This document shows, piece after piece, positions 37,501-49,541 of a stretch of DNA of 64,000 nt. A program made the translations under genes and the position numbers. The notes beneath the pieces are model-generated. The model made no database searches and had not been told where the DNA came from. It saw only the letters and a program-made list of their open reading frames with translations. Numbering within the stretch: the first letter of the stretch is position 1; every line of letters starts with the position of its first letter. Source of the DNA: Jacaranda mimosifolia (Eukaryota > Streptophyta > Magnoliopsida > Lamiales > Bignoniaceae); the NCBI GenBank assembly GCA_018894105.1, contig CM032131.1:1700501-1764500 (forward strand), given 5' to 3'.

Positions 37501-40500
37501 ATACAAGATCAAAATGATTCAGTTCAGAAGCATTCATAGCAGCAAAACATAGTTCTGGATAAGAACTCTATAGTGACACAGGAAAAGAAAGATATAGGGG
37601 AAGGCAACAGCTACCTTTTCACTGGTTTCTGCTGCCTCGTGACCCTTAGTATCCAACGAATTCGCCTCCCCATTACTGAGTTGATTAGCATGGAGATTAT
37701 CTATTGCAGGACCTCTAGCATTATTCAGATTGAATTGCATAGATCCATCTGCCTGAGACACTAACGGCCGCACTGGAGGCCTTAAACCAGCAGGTGTGAT
37801 AGGCCGGGCGCCAGGAAAGCCTTGCTGCTGTTTTAAGCCTACATGTCAAGAGAAGAATAAGCATTACAATACTAAATGTTAGAGATGACAATTAAAATAC
37901 TTGAAGCACAAGTTAATCAGTACCAGTAGCAGCACCCCATCCCATGCTTCCATAAGCTGTAGGCGGACCGGCCAAAGACAATAGAGTTTCATCGAGCATG
38001 ACACTATTGGGCAGCACAGATGGAAGAGGGCGTCCTTCCCTGTACCGCTCCATTAAATAGAGCGCAATACAAAACTCCCTCAAAGAAAGCATGCTATCAC
38101 TATCTTGATCCGATAAATCCCATACCTGCTTTAACACCTCTGGAAATGGACACCATAAAATATTATTAAGCATGATGGTATCCAAGACTCTGAAAGGCTT
38201 TCAATGAATTGGGAAACAAAAAAAAGTATCATTCTAATGCACATATAACATAATTCCGCCTCATTAACTGGATAACTAAGAATATCTATAGACAAACTTC
38301 CATTAATATTAGAAGGAGCAATGCATCTGGACAAAGGAATTTGTCTCCAGACTATTATCTCAACTCAGACTCCTCAAATATATTAACTTGATAATAAGGT
38401 CCATAGCACATGTATAAATTAAGTAATCACTAGGAAGTATTTGTCTGGATGAACAATGGGATCAAGGTGCTTTATGAAATTGCAAGGTTTGATTAAAAAG
38501 CGAGGAAATACATAAGAATTTTCAATACCAGGGATGATAAAAACTAAAAGCAGTAACTATGTAAGTGCTTTCTGTATTTTTCAGTCAATCTTTAGGATAA
38601 TGCCATAAATTCATAATTGATGACAGACAATTTTGCTCTCAATATGACCAGAATCACAAACAAAACTTCCAAATGGATTGTCAAAGAAGAAAAAACACAA
38701 CTAAAATTCATTTCTAACAGTTTGAACAAGCTCAGTTACAGGTAATTCAAGGTAAACAGATAGTGTCAGAAGGGATTCTATGTAAGTTCTGATCAAACTC
38801 CAACCTTAAATGTCAACATATTGAGTTCCACATAATCCACAAAACAGAAATTATACATGAAGCAACATTTCCATGCATGCAGGTTTCAAAGGCATTCTGG
38901 ATAAAACCGGTAAAACACTGAATGGTCAATAAAGAAGCCAAACTTTAAGTCATAAGAAAATGCAAGAGCAAGGACTGAAAATAACTACAATGTTTTCTAC
39001 CTCTTGGCAGTCTCCAACTCAAGAATAGGTTGCGTGCCTGATCGCCAGAGATTTTCCCATCTCTATCAGTGTCTACTTCCATAAAAACTTTTGCATACTT
39101 TTGAATGCCAGCACGTATCATTTTTGGCCATGAAACCTGAGACTGCTCTGAGGTTGAATTCCCTACACCAGTTTGGACTCCAGATGACATGACCAAGGAA
39201 GTAACTTGAGTTGGAGCCTGTTGATTAGACTTTGGGACAAATGATGTCTGTGCAGCCTGAAACCCGGTAGATGGTTTCACAAGAGTGCTCTGTAAAGCTT
39301 CAAATGGATCAGGCTTGGCTGAAGGCTGGGGACTTGAAGTGACTGGAACAATTGCTGAAGAGGTAGGCAAACTACTTGCAGGGTGTTGTGGTGCAGAAGA
39401 AATTTGTTGGGACGAGGATTGGTTGGCAGAGAACACATCCCCTGCAAACATGGGATCCGAAGTAGACCCACTTCCTGAACTAGCTAATGCTTTAGGATCC
39501 TTTGCAGCTGCTGGGGAAATTGCTGAAAGTAGATTTTGAGAATTTGGAGTGACTGGCGAAATAGAGGGACTAGCTCCTCTGTCTGAGACTTGGGTCATTG
39601 GTCCAGTGGAAGCTGTACCTTTCCCGCCAAGCCAATCACTATTTGAGTTTGGAAGACCAGGAGCCACCATGCCCCTGGAAATATTAGGACTGCCAGCAGC
39701 TTGAGGTGGACGTGAAGCTGGTCCGGTAGGCATGGATATAGGCGGTCTCATTAACTGGTTACCTTGAGAAGGGAAATATTGTGGGTTCATATTTGTACCT
39801 GAAGGTGACTGTCCAAACTGCTGGTTCATGCCAGAACTTGAAGGTTGTAACTGTCCAAACTGCCGGTTCATACTTGTGCTTGTAGGTTGTACCTGCCCAT
39901 ACCGCTGGTTCATTGTACTAGAAGGTTGTATCTGTGCAAACTGCTGGTTCATGCCTGTAGATGAAGGCACAGGTCCAAACTGTTGGTTCATGCCTGCAGT
40001 TGATGGCAACCTTCCAATCTGCTGGTTGACACTTGTAATTGAAGGAGAGGGCCCTCGGAAACCAAAATTTTGAGCAGATGGCTGGGCACTTGTACCCGAC
40101 TGTGGTAAAGGTGAAGCAGCCACTGAATTTGTCTGTGGCATAGATGTGGCTGCAATATTTATTTGTGGAGCTGGGATTTTGGCAGAAGCAGGACCATATA
40201 ATGCTGCCTTGACAATATCTGGTGTCAATTCTCGCTTGCTTTGAGCCACAGTAACAAGCTTAAGTGCATTATAGAACTCAGAACGACCGAGGAAGCCAGT
40301 CCGGTTCTGATCAGCATGCGTCCATATCTGCAATAAAACAACAACATTGATAAACGTCCAAGCAATAGTTTCATCAATAAATTCTGGACCAGATTCCAGA
40401 GAGACTAAGTTTGACCAAAAGGAGGCAAGAAGAATGAACTAAAAGAGGAGGGAATGATCATGTTTCACCCACAGGCAGAAAAGAGATCAAAGCACACAAG

Positions 40501-41429
40501 TCATCTTCTGGTTACCTAAAGCAAGGAATTCTGAAGCAACTAATGAAAGAATGGCCAGTGATGGGCTAACCTTAACAATCTCAAAAGTCTACAATTGGTA
40601 TCATCGTAAAGAAAGGTTTAAATATAAGTAAAGACGATGATAATAATAATTGGGTGCATTCTATCCCTCAGAAAATCTGTCTGTAAGAGGAGTGGCAGTT
40701 TTTATCACATATATCATTAGGATAAATGGTAAAGGTCAAGCAAAATCTGTAAGCAAAGCCTCAATTCAACCTGCCAACTTCTACTTTCATAGTCATAAAT
40801 CAAGGTGAATCATCTTTTTCACGAAAAGAAGGGGGGGAAAGGAGCATTACAACAATCAATCAAATTGCAATTTGCAAAAAAGACTAAGGATATGCACAGC
40901 TTGTATCGATTATGATTAATCACAACACAGATCATTTTAAGTCCTCTCCTGCAATATAAAATTCCAGTCAAAAAGTAGGTGGTCTAACTCAATTCTTGGT
41001 TAAATCCCAACGTCGCTGCTATTCAACATGTCTATCACATTATACAACTCTTAAGATCCTAATTATCACTAAAACCCTCATGCATTTACTTGAATACTAA
41101 ACAAGAACATTTCATTTCAAAAAAACCAGCACTTCTACACATCTAAACATCTCCAACTCAATACATAAACTTAAACTCAACTAATTCCACGGATCCCATA
41201 AAACGTCAAGCAAAATTTTTGTCATAAAGGAAAAAAAATCCACAAACCAATCAAAATATGCTAAAAGACAAAGACGAAAACTGACCTGCGCAAGGACTTG
41301 TCTGGGCAAATTGGATCCCTGCAAGAAAGACACAGCTTCAGCTCCACTGATCCTGCCGTCCCGATCCAAATCCGCCCTTTGGAAATACGCCTCGAATTTC
41401 TCCATATCTACCCCTCCTGCCACCGCCAT
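31589..41429 (-). CDS. EH-domain endocytic adaptor (AtEH/Pan1 family, TPLATE complex)
   Basis: Thirteen exons, all on the minus strand: 41429-41286, 40327-39001, 38139-37924, 37838-37615, 37042-36968, 36857-36786, 36682-36584, 35382-35311, 35215-35101, 33132-33064, 32939-32648, 32524-32449, 31996-31589. Phases close to 3,189 nt (1,062 residues). The first EH domain spans residues ~10-100 (EF-hand DLDRDGRISG). A Gln/Asn/Ser-rich disordered linker has MNQQFG repeats at ~148-238. The second EH domain lies at ~450-540 (DTDRDGKISG, then DQDSDSMLSLREF). A charged coiled coil (exons 5-9) and an acidic, Ser-rich tail with DPF motifs (SDPFGSSGPF) follow. EH domains bind NPF motifs; plant EH1 and EH2 belong to the TPLATE complex in clathrin-mediated endocytosis at the plasma membrane. 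Exon 12 ends with a GC donor (AAG|GCAAGT). The last codons look frameshifted at a 9-A run. Length is nearer Arabidopsis EH1 than EH2. Confidence 0.93.
34239..34752. mobile_element. MITE-like element with ~110-bp TIRs in an EH gene intron
   Basis: The left arm (34,239-34,350) and the reverse complement of 34,630-34,752 share TTGTCTAT/TTGCCTAT starts, AATCTAGACA and ACAGCCATCAAATAG in the same order. The interior holds two smaller hairpins: CAAATACTTTTATATACAAAGG with its inverted partner (34,387-34,440), and AAGGTGTTGCTTC with GAAGTAGCGACACCTT (34,498-34,527). It lies in the 1.97-kb intron between exons 9 and 10. I could not fix a target duplication. Confidence 0.65.
39768..40040 (-). repeat. 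In-frame MNQQFG repeats in the EH protein linker
   Basis: About seven copies of a 15-18 residue unit with the core MNQQFG or a variant (VNQQIG, MNQRYG, MNRQFG, MNPQYF), each followed by a Pro/Ser/Thr-rich spacer. At DNA level the core recurs as a CTGGTTCAT-type block on the plus strand about every 50 bp. All units keep the reading frame. Confidence 0.9.
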
Positions 41430-41690
41430 TTTTACCCCTCTCTAAACCCCAGATCACCGTATTATTCCATCAAATCACGTCGCAATATCAAATACTGCAA
41501 TTCTCCAGCACAATCAGCTTAACCACAACTGAAAATTTCCGGATTTTTTTTGTAGAAAACGAAAAAATTCGTGGGAAAATGAAGATTCTATTCCTGGATC
41601 CAGAAGAAAAAGGAGATAATGAAGATTGTAGATTCGGGGAGACGTTTCAAGTACACTAAACAGCAGATTTAACTATCTTTCTTTTATAGT

Positions 41691-41698
41691 ATAATTTT
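41691..41698 (-). promoter_or_regulatory. Probable TATA box of the EH gene
   Basis: The minus-strand sequence CTATAAAAG lies about 265 bp upstream of the start codon at 41,429, with no competing upstream coding frame. This would give a 5' leader of about 230 nt. Confidence 0.5.
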
Positions 41699-41699
41699 T

Positions 41700-44209
41700 C
41701 CTCTGTTTTTAATCGTAATACTGAGGTTGGATCTTATTATTATTACGTTGGTTTTAATTTCCCCAATCGAAAAGCGGAAAGGAGACAGCTGACATTGCAG
41801 AAGGAGCACAAAACTATATCGTTTTTTCTTTTCAATTTGGTCCCTCTTTTTGTTACAAATTATGAATTGTGGTGCTTTCTAAATTTACAAAATATTTTTA
41901 TCATAAATGCTTTAAGAATTTTGTAAGATTAATATAATGCCCTCTCAGCCGACTAACACGAAAAGTTTGGTTATGAGTTTTTTCACATGCTTGAATGCAT
42001 AAAATTTTAAACACACAAAAAAGTCGGTTATGAATTTTTTCACATGTTTTAACGAATAAAATTTTAAACTCATTCATTCCGTGCTTTCAAAAATAACGAT
42101 TTTGAAAAAATATATTATTAATTTTGAATTTCCTAATACAATTCTCACTATCGAATGGACTTATTGCTCAATTTTGTAGTTAGATGATCAACATTTGGAG
42201 TAGCATATTCTCTCAGAAGATATGCCTTCTTGGTTCATTTTTTAGTTTTCTTTTGCCCCCTTTTCCACTTAGCAGGGACAATACGATGTAGTCATTGATT
42301 ATTATGGTAAAAAAATATATATATTTTAAAAATTAAAATAGATGTACGTGCATATTAAATCTAAACATCGTTGCGTAGGGAAAAATTGATTTGACAGTGT
42401 GTAAATTATACTAATACATGGATACCGAGTCTTTAAAATGGACGAAACCAATCATAAACTTTCTTCTAAAAAGGAAGTCGATCTTTCATTCTAAAATTTT
42501 CAGACAATTTATTTCTATATTAGCATGGCACCCTTTCTATATATACTCCTAGTTTTGTTTTGGGTTTTTTTTTTTTTTTTTTTCGCATAATTTAGAAACT
42601 TGCTTACAATAATTTTATTGCAAGGTGGGATATATCTTAGGAATTCGCTTAAAACACCTACCTAATTTTTGCTGTGAATTAGGATATCCCGTTCGGTCCA
42701 GTCCCTTGACAGTTAAATCCAAAAACAAACAAATAAACAACCAGCCAACGACAACCACAAATGAAGTGCATGGAACTTAACCAGATGTAGTTCATGGACC
42801 CGTTCATTTTGACAGCATCAAAACCATCCCATGCTACAGTTCCCTCTGCCATAATCCACATTCAAATCCAAATACTGCCCAGTTCTATGCAGTGCATCTG
42901 GCTATCTCCTGGATGCAAATTCTTCATCTGCTTGCTGCTGCAAATTTTCAAGAAAAGCTTAAAACCACGATGACTCCTGCAATTTTGTTCACTTTAGGCT
43001 TCAGCAGCACACATGAACTTCTCAACAGATCTATAGCTGTGCTGGATTTGCAGTTTGTGCTTGGGATGTAAGAGTTACGGTGAATCCTTTACACCTTCAC
43101 CAAATTTGGGATGCTGCTATAGCCAATGATTTTACATCTTGCATATTTGGCCTGTCATTTGCTAGCTCGACGTTGAAACTGAAAAGGGAAAAAGTGTTAC
43201 TTTTAGGCCATTACTTCCAACCATCCACGCTAACAGTAGAGGCAAGAACATTGTTCAGACACAATAAAGGATCAAATAGTACAAGTTCAAATTTTACTTT
43301 GAGGTTCATATGCCTTACAGGAATCAGTCCTGGAGCTGTGCTCTTATTAATCTGCATAAAGTGGGATAGAAACAAGCAGGATTTAGTGCCTAAAAAGGAT
43401 GTGTCAAATTATTTTCTAGAATTGAGAGTTCCACACTAATTTCTGGTCACATACCACTTCTAGCGATACTTTTCAAATACTGGTTTATGGTATTCAGTCT
43501 AAGATATAATTGAGAATATTTATTTTACAACAAAAGAAAGAGGAAATAAGATTTACTTTATGATGAAATGGTAAGCCTGTCTTTAATGTAATAAACAATT
43601 CAATAAGTAGACCTACGGAGCTATTTGAGAGATTATATTTCAACCAAGTGATCGGGATTAGCACCTAAACTATGGGAGGTAAGTGAAGAGAATTTCTTCT
43701 GAGATTAAAGAGAAGAAATTCAGATGGTAGCAATCAAGTAGTTGAAGTAAATTCTGGACTTGGACACCGCTAATGACGCACAAACAGTAAGCAAGATCAG
43801 AAAAGAAATTCACTTTGACATTCAATTTTAACGACAAAAGGAGATACCTCTTCCAATTTCACATCAAATGCGACCCTGGATAATTGCCTTGTCAGCAACA
43901 GCAAAAAGCATTTGTCTTGGCCTTGCAGAAGGAACCTAATCCAAAATCAAGAGATAAAGGGCTATTTAAGCATTGGCAGTTTACAAAAATCAGATTCAAA
44001 GTCAGCAGAGTTTTGTCCCATATTTACCAAAGCCAAATATGTTATGGAGATCACAGTACAGAAAACCAGAATTCAACTTAGTCGAGTAAATTCGCAGAGG
44101 AGGTTCTGAGACTTTGGAGATTCCACTTTACAGAGAAATAAGTAGCTGCACAAATGCAAATGGTACACTAAAGTTAATCTAGTTCAAGATTCCTCAATCC
44201 ATCTTGGAT
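41700..44209. other. Intergenic region, no gene assigned
   Basis: AT-rich sequence upstream of the EH gene. A 57-bp direct repeat (units from 41,969 and 42,026, sharing GGTTATGA(G/A)TTTTTTCACATG) is the only structure to about 42,600. From 42,680 to 44,150 the base composition is less skewed, and one 119-codon frame lies at 43,080-43,439 on the plus strand. No domain or splice pattern supports a gene. Confidence 0.5.
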
Positions 44210-45009
44210 CAGTGACGGATCCACAGGGGGGCAGGGGGGGGGGGGGGGGGCAGTGGCCACCCCAACATTTTGGTGGTTCGTGATTGCCCCCCACGGCCAC
44301 ATTTATATATATGTGTGTATATATATATATTGAATAAGTTAGTTTGTGTATATACTTGAATATATGTATATATATATTTACATATATATATATGAATTTT
44401 TATAATAAGTTTTAGTTTTTATATATTTAATTATTTAGTATTAATACCTATTTTAGTTTTGGAATGTTTAAAACAAATTTTTAGGCCCATATGTTTAATT
44501 AAATAATTCACAATTAGATTAGACCGATTAGGGCACTTTTATTTTATTTGTTTGAGAACATATTTATAGGGATCTAACCAAAGAAAACATTTACAACTTT
44601 ATATTAACTCACAGAACAATTAAAATCTCTCCTTTTTTACTGCAACGAGATTGAAACAAAAAGATAAAATAATCATGGGCAAGCTTAATACCATCGATTC
44701 ATTTTTAAAGAGAAAAGCTAATGATAATATAAGAGTTAGTGAATCATCTTTTACTCCGTCATCAACAATTCAATCCAACAATGAAGAACAACATCAATCT
44801 AAAATTACAAGAGTGGAAAAAGATGTTGATATTTCTTTATTAGAAAAAAATCCGGGAAAGCGCTTACCAATTAGGCAATATAATGCTCAATGGGAAAAAG
44901 TTCGAAGATTTTATATACAATCGAATTCATAGATTATAGAACTTATATTTGAACTTTTATGTTTTATAATTTTCACCCCCCCAGAGTCTCAGTTTTGGAT
45001 CCGTCCCTG
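44210..45009 (+). mobile_element. hAT element, internally deleted
   Basis: The 800-bp element begins CAGTGACGGATCCA and ends, reverse-complemented, CAGGGACGGATCCA. It is flanked by a perfect 8-bp target duplication TCTTGGAT (44,202-44,209 and 45,010-45,017), the hAT signature. It retains only the first part of a transposase gene. A 17-G run occurs at 44,234-44,250, close to the left end. The intact duplication suggests recent insertion. Confidence 0.92.
44675..44932 (+). pseudogene. N-terminal fragment of a hAT transposase (TTF-type zinc-finger family)
   Basis: The frame starts MGKLNTIDSFLKRKAND, passes through an acidic, Ser-rich linker and DISLLEKNPGKRLPIRQY, then ends after FYIQSNS. The opening and the block LLEKNPGKR...IRQYN...VRRFYI match the N-terminus of plant hAT proteins with a TTF-type zinc finger. 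In those the frame continues into the finger, dimerisation and catalytic regions, all deleted here. About 85 residues remain of a family usually several hundred residues long, so it cannot be an active transposase. The element must have moved using a transposase encoded elsewhere. Confidence 0.8.
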
Positions 45010-45017
45010 TCTTGGAT

Positions 45018-46364
45018 TAGCCTGTTTACCACAATTAACATGTTAATCAGCTTTTACAGTTCAAGTACTTCATCTAATTAATGTTGGCACAAATTTAAAG
45101 CAAAGTAGTAAACGATGTAATGTTGAAGCATTAAAGACTAAGGAGACACCCTTGCCCTCTCAGAACAAAATGTTTGACCATCAAATGATCACTGGCTAGA
45201 TATGACATTAATTCAAACAATCAGGTTCACATTCAAGCTTCTCAGTATACACTGCTAACCAGTAACCAATATGTATCTTACTCTTGAAGTTATAATTAGT
45301 CAAGAATTCATGAAGTCTTAAAGTATTGACTTCAACAAATCACAACTACAAAACATTAAGTTCATCAATATTAAGAAAACATGAATAAGAGTATTTGCAT
45401 GGATAAACATGGAATCAGTCGACATTTTATTTTCTTTCTAAATAGCTAGAAATAAAATTTAATAAACTATGGGGCTTTGTGGAATATCTACAGAGGCCAC
45501 CGTAAGGAATTGCTAAACCAACCTGATTAGAGAAACTAGGTATTGAAGGAGTCCGTTGACTGTCGTTTACCACATATCATGAGTATTCGTCAGCATGTTC
45601 ACTTAATCTTATATTGATGAATCTAAAAATGTAATCTGAAATGAGAGAGTAAAACAATGGCCTCAGAATCAATCCTAAAAAGCACTAACAAAGTTAACTA
45701 GATCCAACATTCTTCAAAAAAAGAAAAAGGAGAAAGAGGGGGGGGGGGGGTTTGGACACTGAAGTAATCTCCTGAGTTTCAAATCCTTCAGGGATGAGAA
45801 ACCATGCCTTCTCACTCTATAAAGTGAGATATTATTGAATGTAGAAAAGAAATTGTAATTAAAATAAAAAATTTCAAATAAAATTGTACTAGATAAGGCA
45901 AACTTAAAGTGGATTAAGCATTAAATTTGAAACTCAAAAGCGGAACAAAAACCAGCTATAGGAACTGATCTGATCTTTTGAAACAAAAGAAGATGCACTT
46001 GCAATCAATCAAATGGTAAGTACGCAAGCAGATGATTCAGTTTCGATCCAATATCTTGACAAAGAGGTTCTCACAATGAAGAGATTAGAAATGCAAACGA
46101 CCAAATTTTATGCAGTGTAATTTACTAGCACGAAAAACTTTCTACTTACCACTACAAACGCGGCACTTGTGGCGTCCTTGCAAGTTCATTCATTTTCTCC
46201 ACCTAGAACTTAGTGGTTTGTGGTTCTGTTAGCTGCATATAAGCATCCATTGAAATGGTAGATATTGACTCAGAAACAGTTTGTGCTTTTTCAATAGACT
46301 AATGAATACTGAGAAAAAAGGTTGTACGGGAAACCTGCTACCACCAACCAATAAACTAGAAATC
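45018..46364. other. Non-coding region 3' of the PPR gene at 46.4 kb
   Basis: No ORF of note is seen. A 13-G homopolymer lies at 45,738-45,750. The part next to 46,365 is presumably the 3' UTR of the minus-strand PPR gene. Confidence 0.5.
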
Positions 46365-48014
46365 TTAAAAATGCCAGCCTTTAGCTCTCCAATATCTTTG
46401 TGCATTTTCATTAACTCGAGCGTTTCTTAACTTCAGAAAGAGCTTGTAAGCCATCTCAACTTTATTTGAATCCATCAACTTGTTATTAAGTTTGCTACAA
46501 ATGATCTTGCTCGGAAAGAATCCTTTACGGATACATTCCTCCATAACTAGGACAGCAGTTTCAAGCTTCCCCGTGTTGCAGAGACCATTCATTATATACT
46601 CATAAACCTGCATATCAGAAGAATAACCACTTTCTTGCATTTCATCCCATATATTCAGCAGCATCCCGCATTTGCCAAACCTAGATAACCTCATAAGCAA
46701 CAGCTTGTAGGCAGTGAGCGATATTCTACATCCTGCTTTTCTTGCTTTCTTATAAATCATTAATGCAGCATGAGGTGGACCATACCTACACAAAGGTACA
46801 ATGAATTCAGTCACAATTCCAGTGGAAGGAATTATGCCACGACCTAGCATCTCATCTAACATTTCAATAGCATCTGCAACTCTTCTACTTTTAAGATAAT
46901 ACAATATAAATCTGGTGTAAGTATCCATGCTTGGCTCTAAACAATTACTCAGCATCCCCTCATAGTATTTCAGGGCCCCATCAATATCATCAATAGCAAT
47001 ACAATTAAAAATCATGGCATTGTAAACCTCAGCACTTAATGCACTTCCCTTCTCCTCCAAGTACTTAAAAATCTTAACAGCATCATCAACTCTACCAGCT
47101 CTACCAAATCCCTCAATAACATAACTATAAGTAACACAACCGGGTTCAATTCCATTATCCACCATCTCCTTCAAAAGTTTCTCCACTTCAGTAACCCTAC
47201 CAAACTTTGACCACCCACCTATCATAATATTATACATCGCACAGTCGCATTGTACCTTCTCTCTCATTTTGTTGAACAGTGAACAAGCAGTGCCCACGTG
47301 CGAGCGCTGAGACAGACATTTTATGGCAACACTCAATGTTTCCTTATTGCATGTTAATCCATACTTCTCCAATTCTCCAAAAACTTTAGTAGCTTTAGAA
47401 ACCTGGCGAGCCCGAAGATAACTATCCATAACGATGAAGAGGGTTTCTGAATTAGGGTTCACTCCTTTATCCCTCATATCATTAAGAATTTCCATCATAT
47501 GCAGAAAGAATTTCCTCCTACCTAACGCTTTAAGCACTACATGATAAGCATCAATATCCTTCGAAAAATTCGGCTGCTCAATCGCCCAATTGAAAAACAC
47601 GACCATCGACTCACCACATAAGTTACCTCTATTTAGTACTTTACCGAGAATATCGGCGTTTGCTTCAACCCCGACCCCACTCAATGCGTGATAAATTGCA
47701 GCTTTGCCGCATAGTTTCTGTAGGAAAACTCCACGCAGTTTGTCTTCAGGCGGCAAAAAATCATCCACAGCCCTGATTTCCAATTGCCTACCGGGTGAGT
47801 TTACAGCGATGGGGTTGTGAATTGATATGGGCAAAACATCGGAAAGCTGGCTCAGCACACGGGACTCGTCGGTAGTAGAGTGATTCGGATTCTTGTTTGT
47901 GGAAATTGTGGGAAATTCTAAGGTTGATAAAGCAAATGCGAATACTGTAGAGCGATGATAGTTCAGTAGTGATCTGTACCTGAAGGTATTTGTTGAAAAT
48001 CCTCTGAGAAACAT
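46365..48014 (-). CDS. Intronless PPR protein, P-class (At5g43820-like)
   Basis: An intact 549-residue ORF from ATG 48,014 to the stop at 46,365. The N-terminus MFLRGFSTNTFRYRSLLNY is basic and Ser/Asn-rich, typical of a mitochondrial or plastid targeting peptide. About ten 35-residue PPR motifs follow from about residue 150 (for example YNIMIGGWSKFGRVTEVEKL, VTYSYVIEGFGRAGRVDDAV), without E or DYW editing domains. It ends YWRAKGWHF. P-class PPR proteins bind single-stranded organellar transcripts and affect stability, splicing or translation. From memory it resembles Arabidopsis At5g43820; this needs a search. No introns, stops or frame breaks are seen, so it is probably functional. Confidence 0.92.
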   Translation of the reverse strand: MFLRGFSTNTFRYRSLLNYHRSTVFAFALSTLEFPTISTNKNPNHSTTDESRVLSQLSDVLPISIHNPIAVNSPGRQLEIRAVDDFLPPEDKLRGVFLQKLCGKAAIYHALSGVGVEANADILGKVLNRGNLCGESMVVFFNWAIEQPNFSKDIDAYHVVLKALGRRKFFLHMMEILNDMRDKGVNPNSETLFIVMDSYLRARQVSKATKVFGELEKYGLTCNKETLSVAIKCLSQRSHVGTACSLFNKMREKVQCDCAMYNIMIGGWSKFGRVTEVEKLLKEMVDNGIEPGCVTYSYVIEGFGRAGRVDDAVKIFKYLEEKGSALSAEVYNAMIFNCIAIDDIDGALKYYEGMLSNCLEPSMDTYTRFILYYLKSRRVADAIEMLDEMLGRGIIPSTGIVTEFIVPLCRYGPPHAALMIYKKARKAGCRISLTAYKLLLMRLSRFGKCGMLLNIWDEMQESGYSSDMQVYEYIMNGLCNTGKLETAVLVMEECIRKGFFPSKIICSKLNNKLMDSNKVEMAYKLFLKLRNARVNENAQRYWRAKGWHF

Positions 48015-48284
48015 ATTCCAAAAACTTTATCTATTGCCAGCCAACAACAATAATCTTTCAAGTTCTAGCCCTGATACCTCAAATTAATTAGGGAAGATAC
48101 CATTCTCATGTTTCAAATTCTGACCCCCTCTGTGAATGCTCACATCCGGCCTCTTTCATGTTTACTTTTCTTAATTTGAGCCACGTAAAAAACTAACAGC
48201 CAGCAATTGTATGGACCATTTGGGTGAGGAGTCATCCCACACTCTTGAGGTATGATGGTTTTATTATATTTTTGACGTCGTAAT

Positions 48285-49182
48285 TTTAAATAATTTTTTG
48301 TTACGGCGCCAATCAAATAATTTAAAAATAATTAAAAATATTAAATATTAAAAATATATTTATATTAAAATAATTTTAAAAAATTGATATATATATATAT
48401 ATAATTTGTGTAAAGATATTGTATTGAAATGGAGAAAAAATAATTTCTGATTATTTGGAAAAACAAAAGAAATAGTTGGATGTTGTATTGAAATGGAAAA
48501 AAATTAACTTCTTTATGTTAAATAGAAAAATATTTTAACTATGGGTACTTTAGTCTTTTATAATTTATTCAAGTATTATAATTCATGTTTATGTAAACAT
48601 TCTCAATACAATAATTTTAAATTTTATCATTCATATCATCCCACAAAGTAAACATAATAATAAAAATATAAAATTATCTCAATCCTACTTTTCATCCCTC
48701 ATTTTATCCTATCACCTCACATCCTATATCACAAAGTAAACGCAACTTTAAATAATTTTTGGTTGCGGTGCCAATCAAATAATTTAAAAATAATTAAAAA
48801 TATTAAAAATTAAAATAATTAAAAGAAAAATCAATGCATATAATTTGTGTAAAGATGTTGTATTGAAATGGAGAAAAAATAATTTCTGATTGTTTGGAAA
48901 AACAGAAGAAATAGTTGGATGTTGTATTGAAATGGAGAAAAATTAACTTCTTTATGCTAAATAGAAAAATATTTTAACTAGGGGTACTTTAATCTTTTAT
49001 AATTATTCAAGTATTATAATTCATATTTATGTAAATATTCTCAATACACTAATTTTAAATTTTATCATTCATATCATCCTACAAAGTAAATATAATAATA
49101 AAAATATAAAATTATCTCAATCCTAATCTTCATCCCTCATTTTCTCCTATCACCTTTCATCTTATATCACAAAGTAAACAGG
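48285..49182. repeat. 462-bp tandem direct duplication
   Basis: Copy A (about 48,285-48,746) and copy B (about 48,747-49,182) share TTTAAATAATTTTT, GGCGCC/GGTGCC AATCAAATAATTT, ATTGAAATGGAGAAAAAATA, AATAGTTGGATGTTGTATTG and TCACAAAGTAAAC in the same order. A few small indels separate them, including a (AT)n stretch only in copy A. There is no coding potential. The end CACAAAGTAAACAGGCCC resembles MITE ends, so this may be a duplicated MITE. Confidence 0.88.
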
Positions 49183-49541
49183 CCCTAAATTAACGGTTAA
49201 TTATAAAAAAATCCTTAATCCTACTTTCATTTTAGTAATCAGTCCCCATTTGAATTTTACACACTAAACTCCCCACTTTTTCACAAAACTTAGAAATCAC
49301 TCCCCATATATTTTAAAAAGACCTATATATCCTTGTAGTTGGAAAGAAAAACAAAAATACCTGAGAAATGCATTTTCTCTTCAAGAATAACGCTTTCCTT
49401 TTCTTTTCTTTTTTCCTGAAATCGACGACTTCTCCAAGCGGCCAAACAAAAGGGAGAGAAGTCGTTCCTCTGCCATTACGCGAGAAGAAGAAGAGAGGGG
49501 AGAAAAAAAGACACCAAAATTTCTGTCATTTTTCTGCGACA

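Noticed and set aside
43080..43439. 119-codon ORF on the plus strand
   Set aside because: No recognisable domain, splice context or conserved pattern; it could be chance in a less AT-rich stretch.
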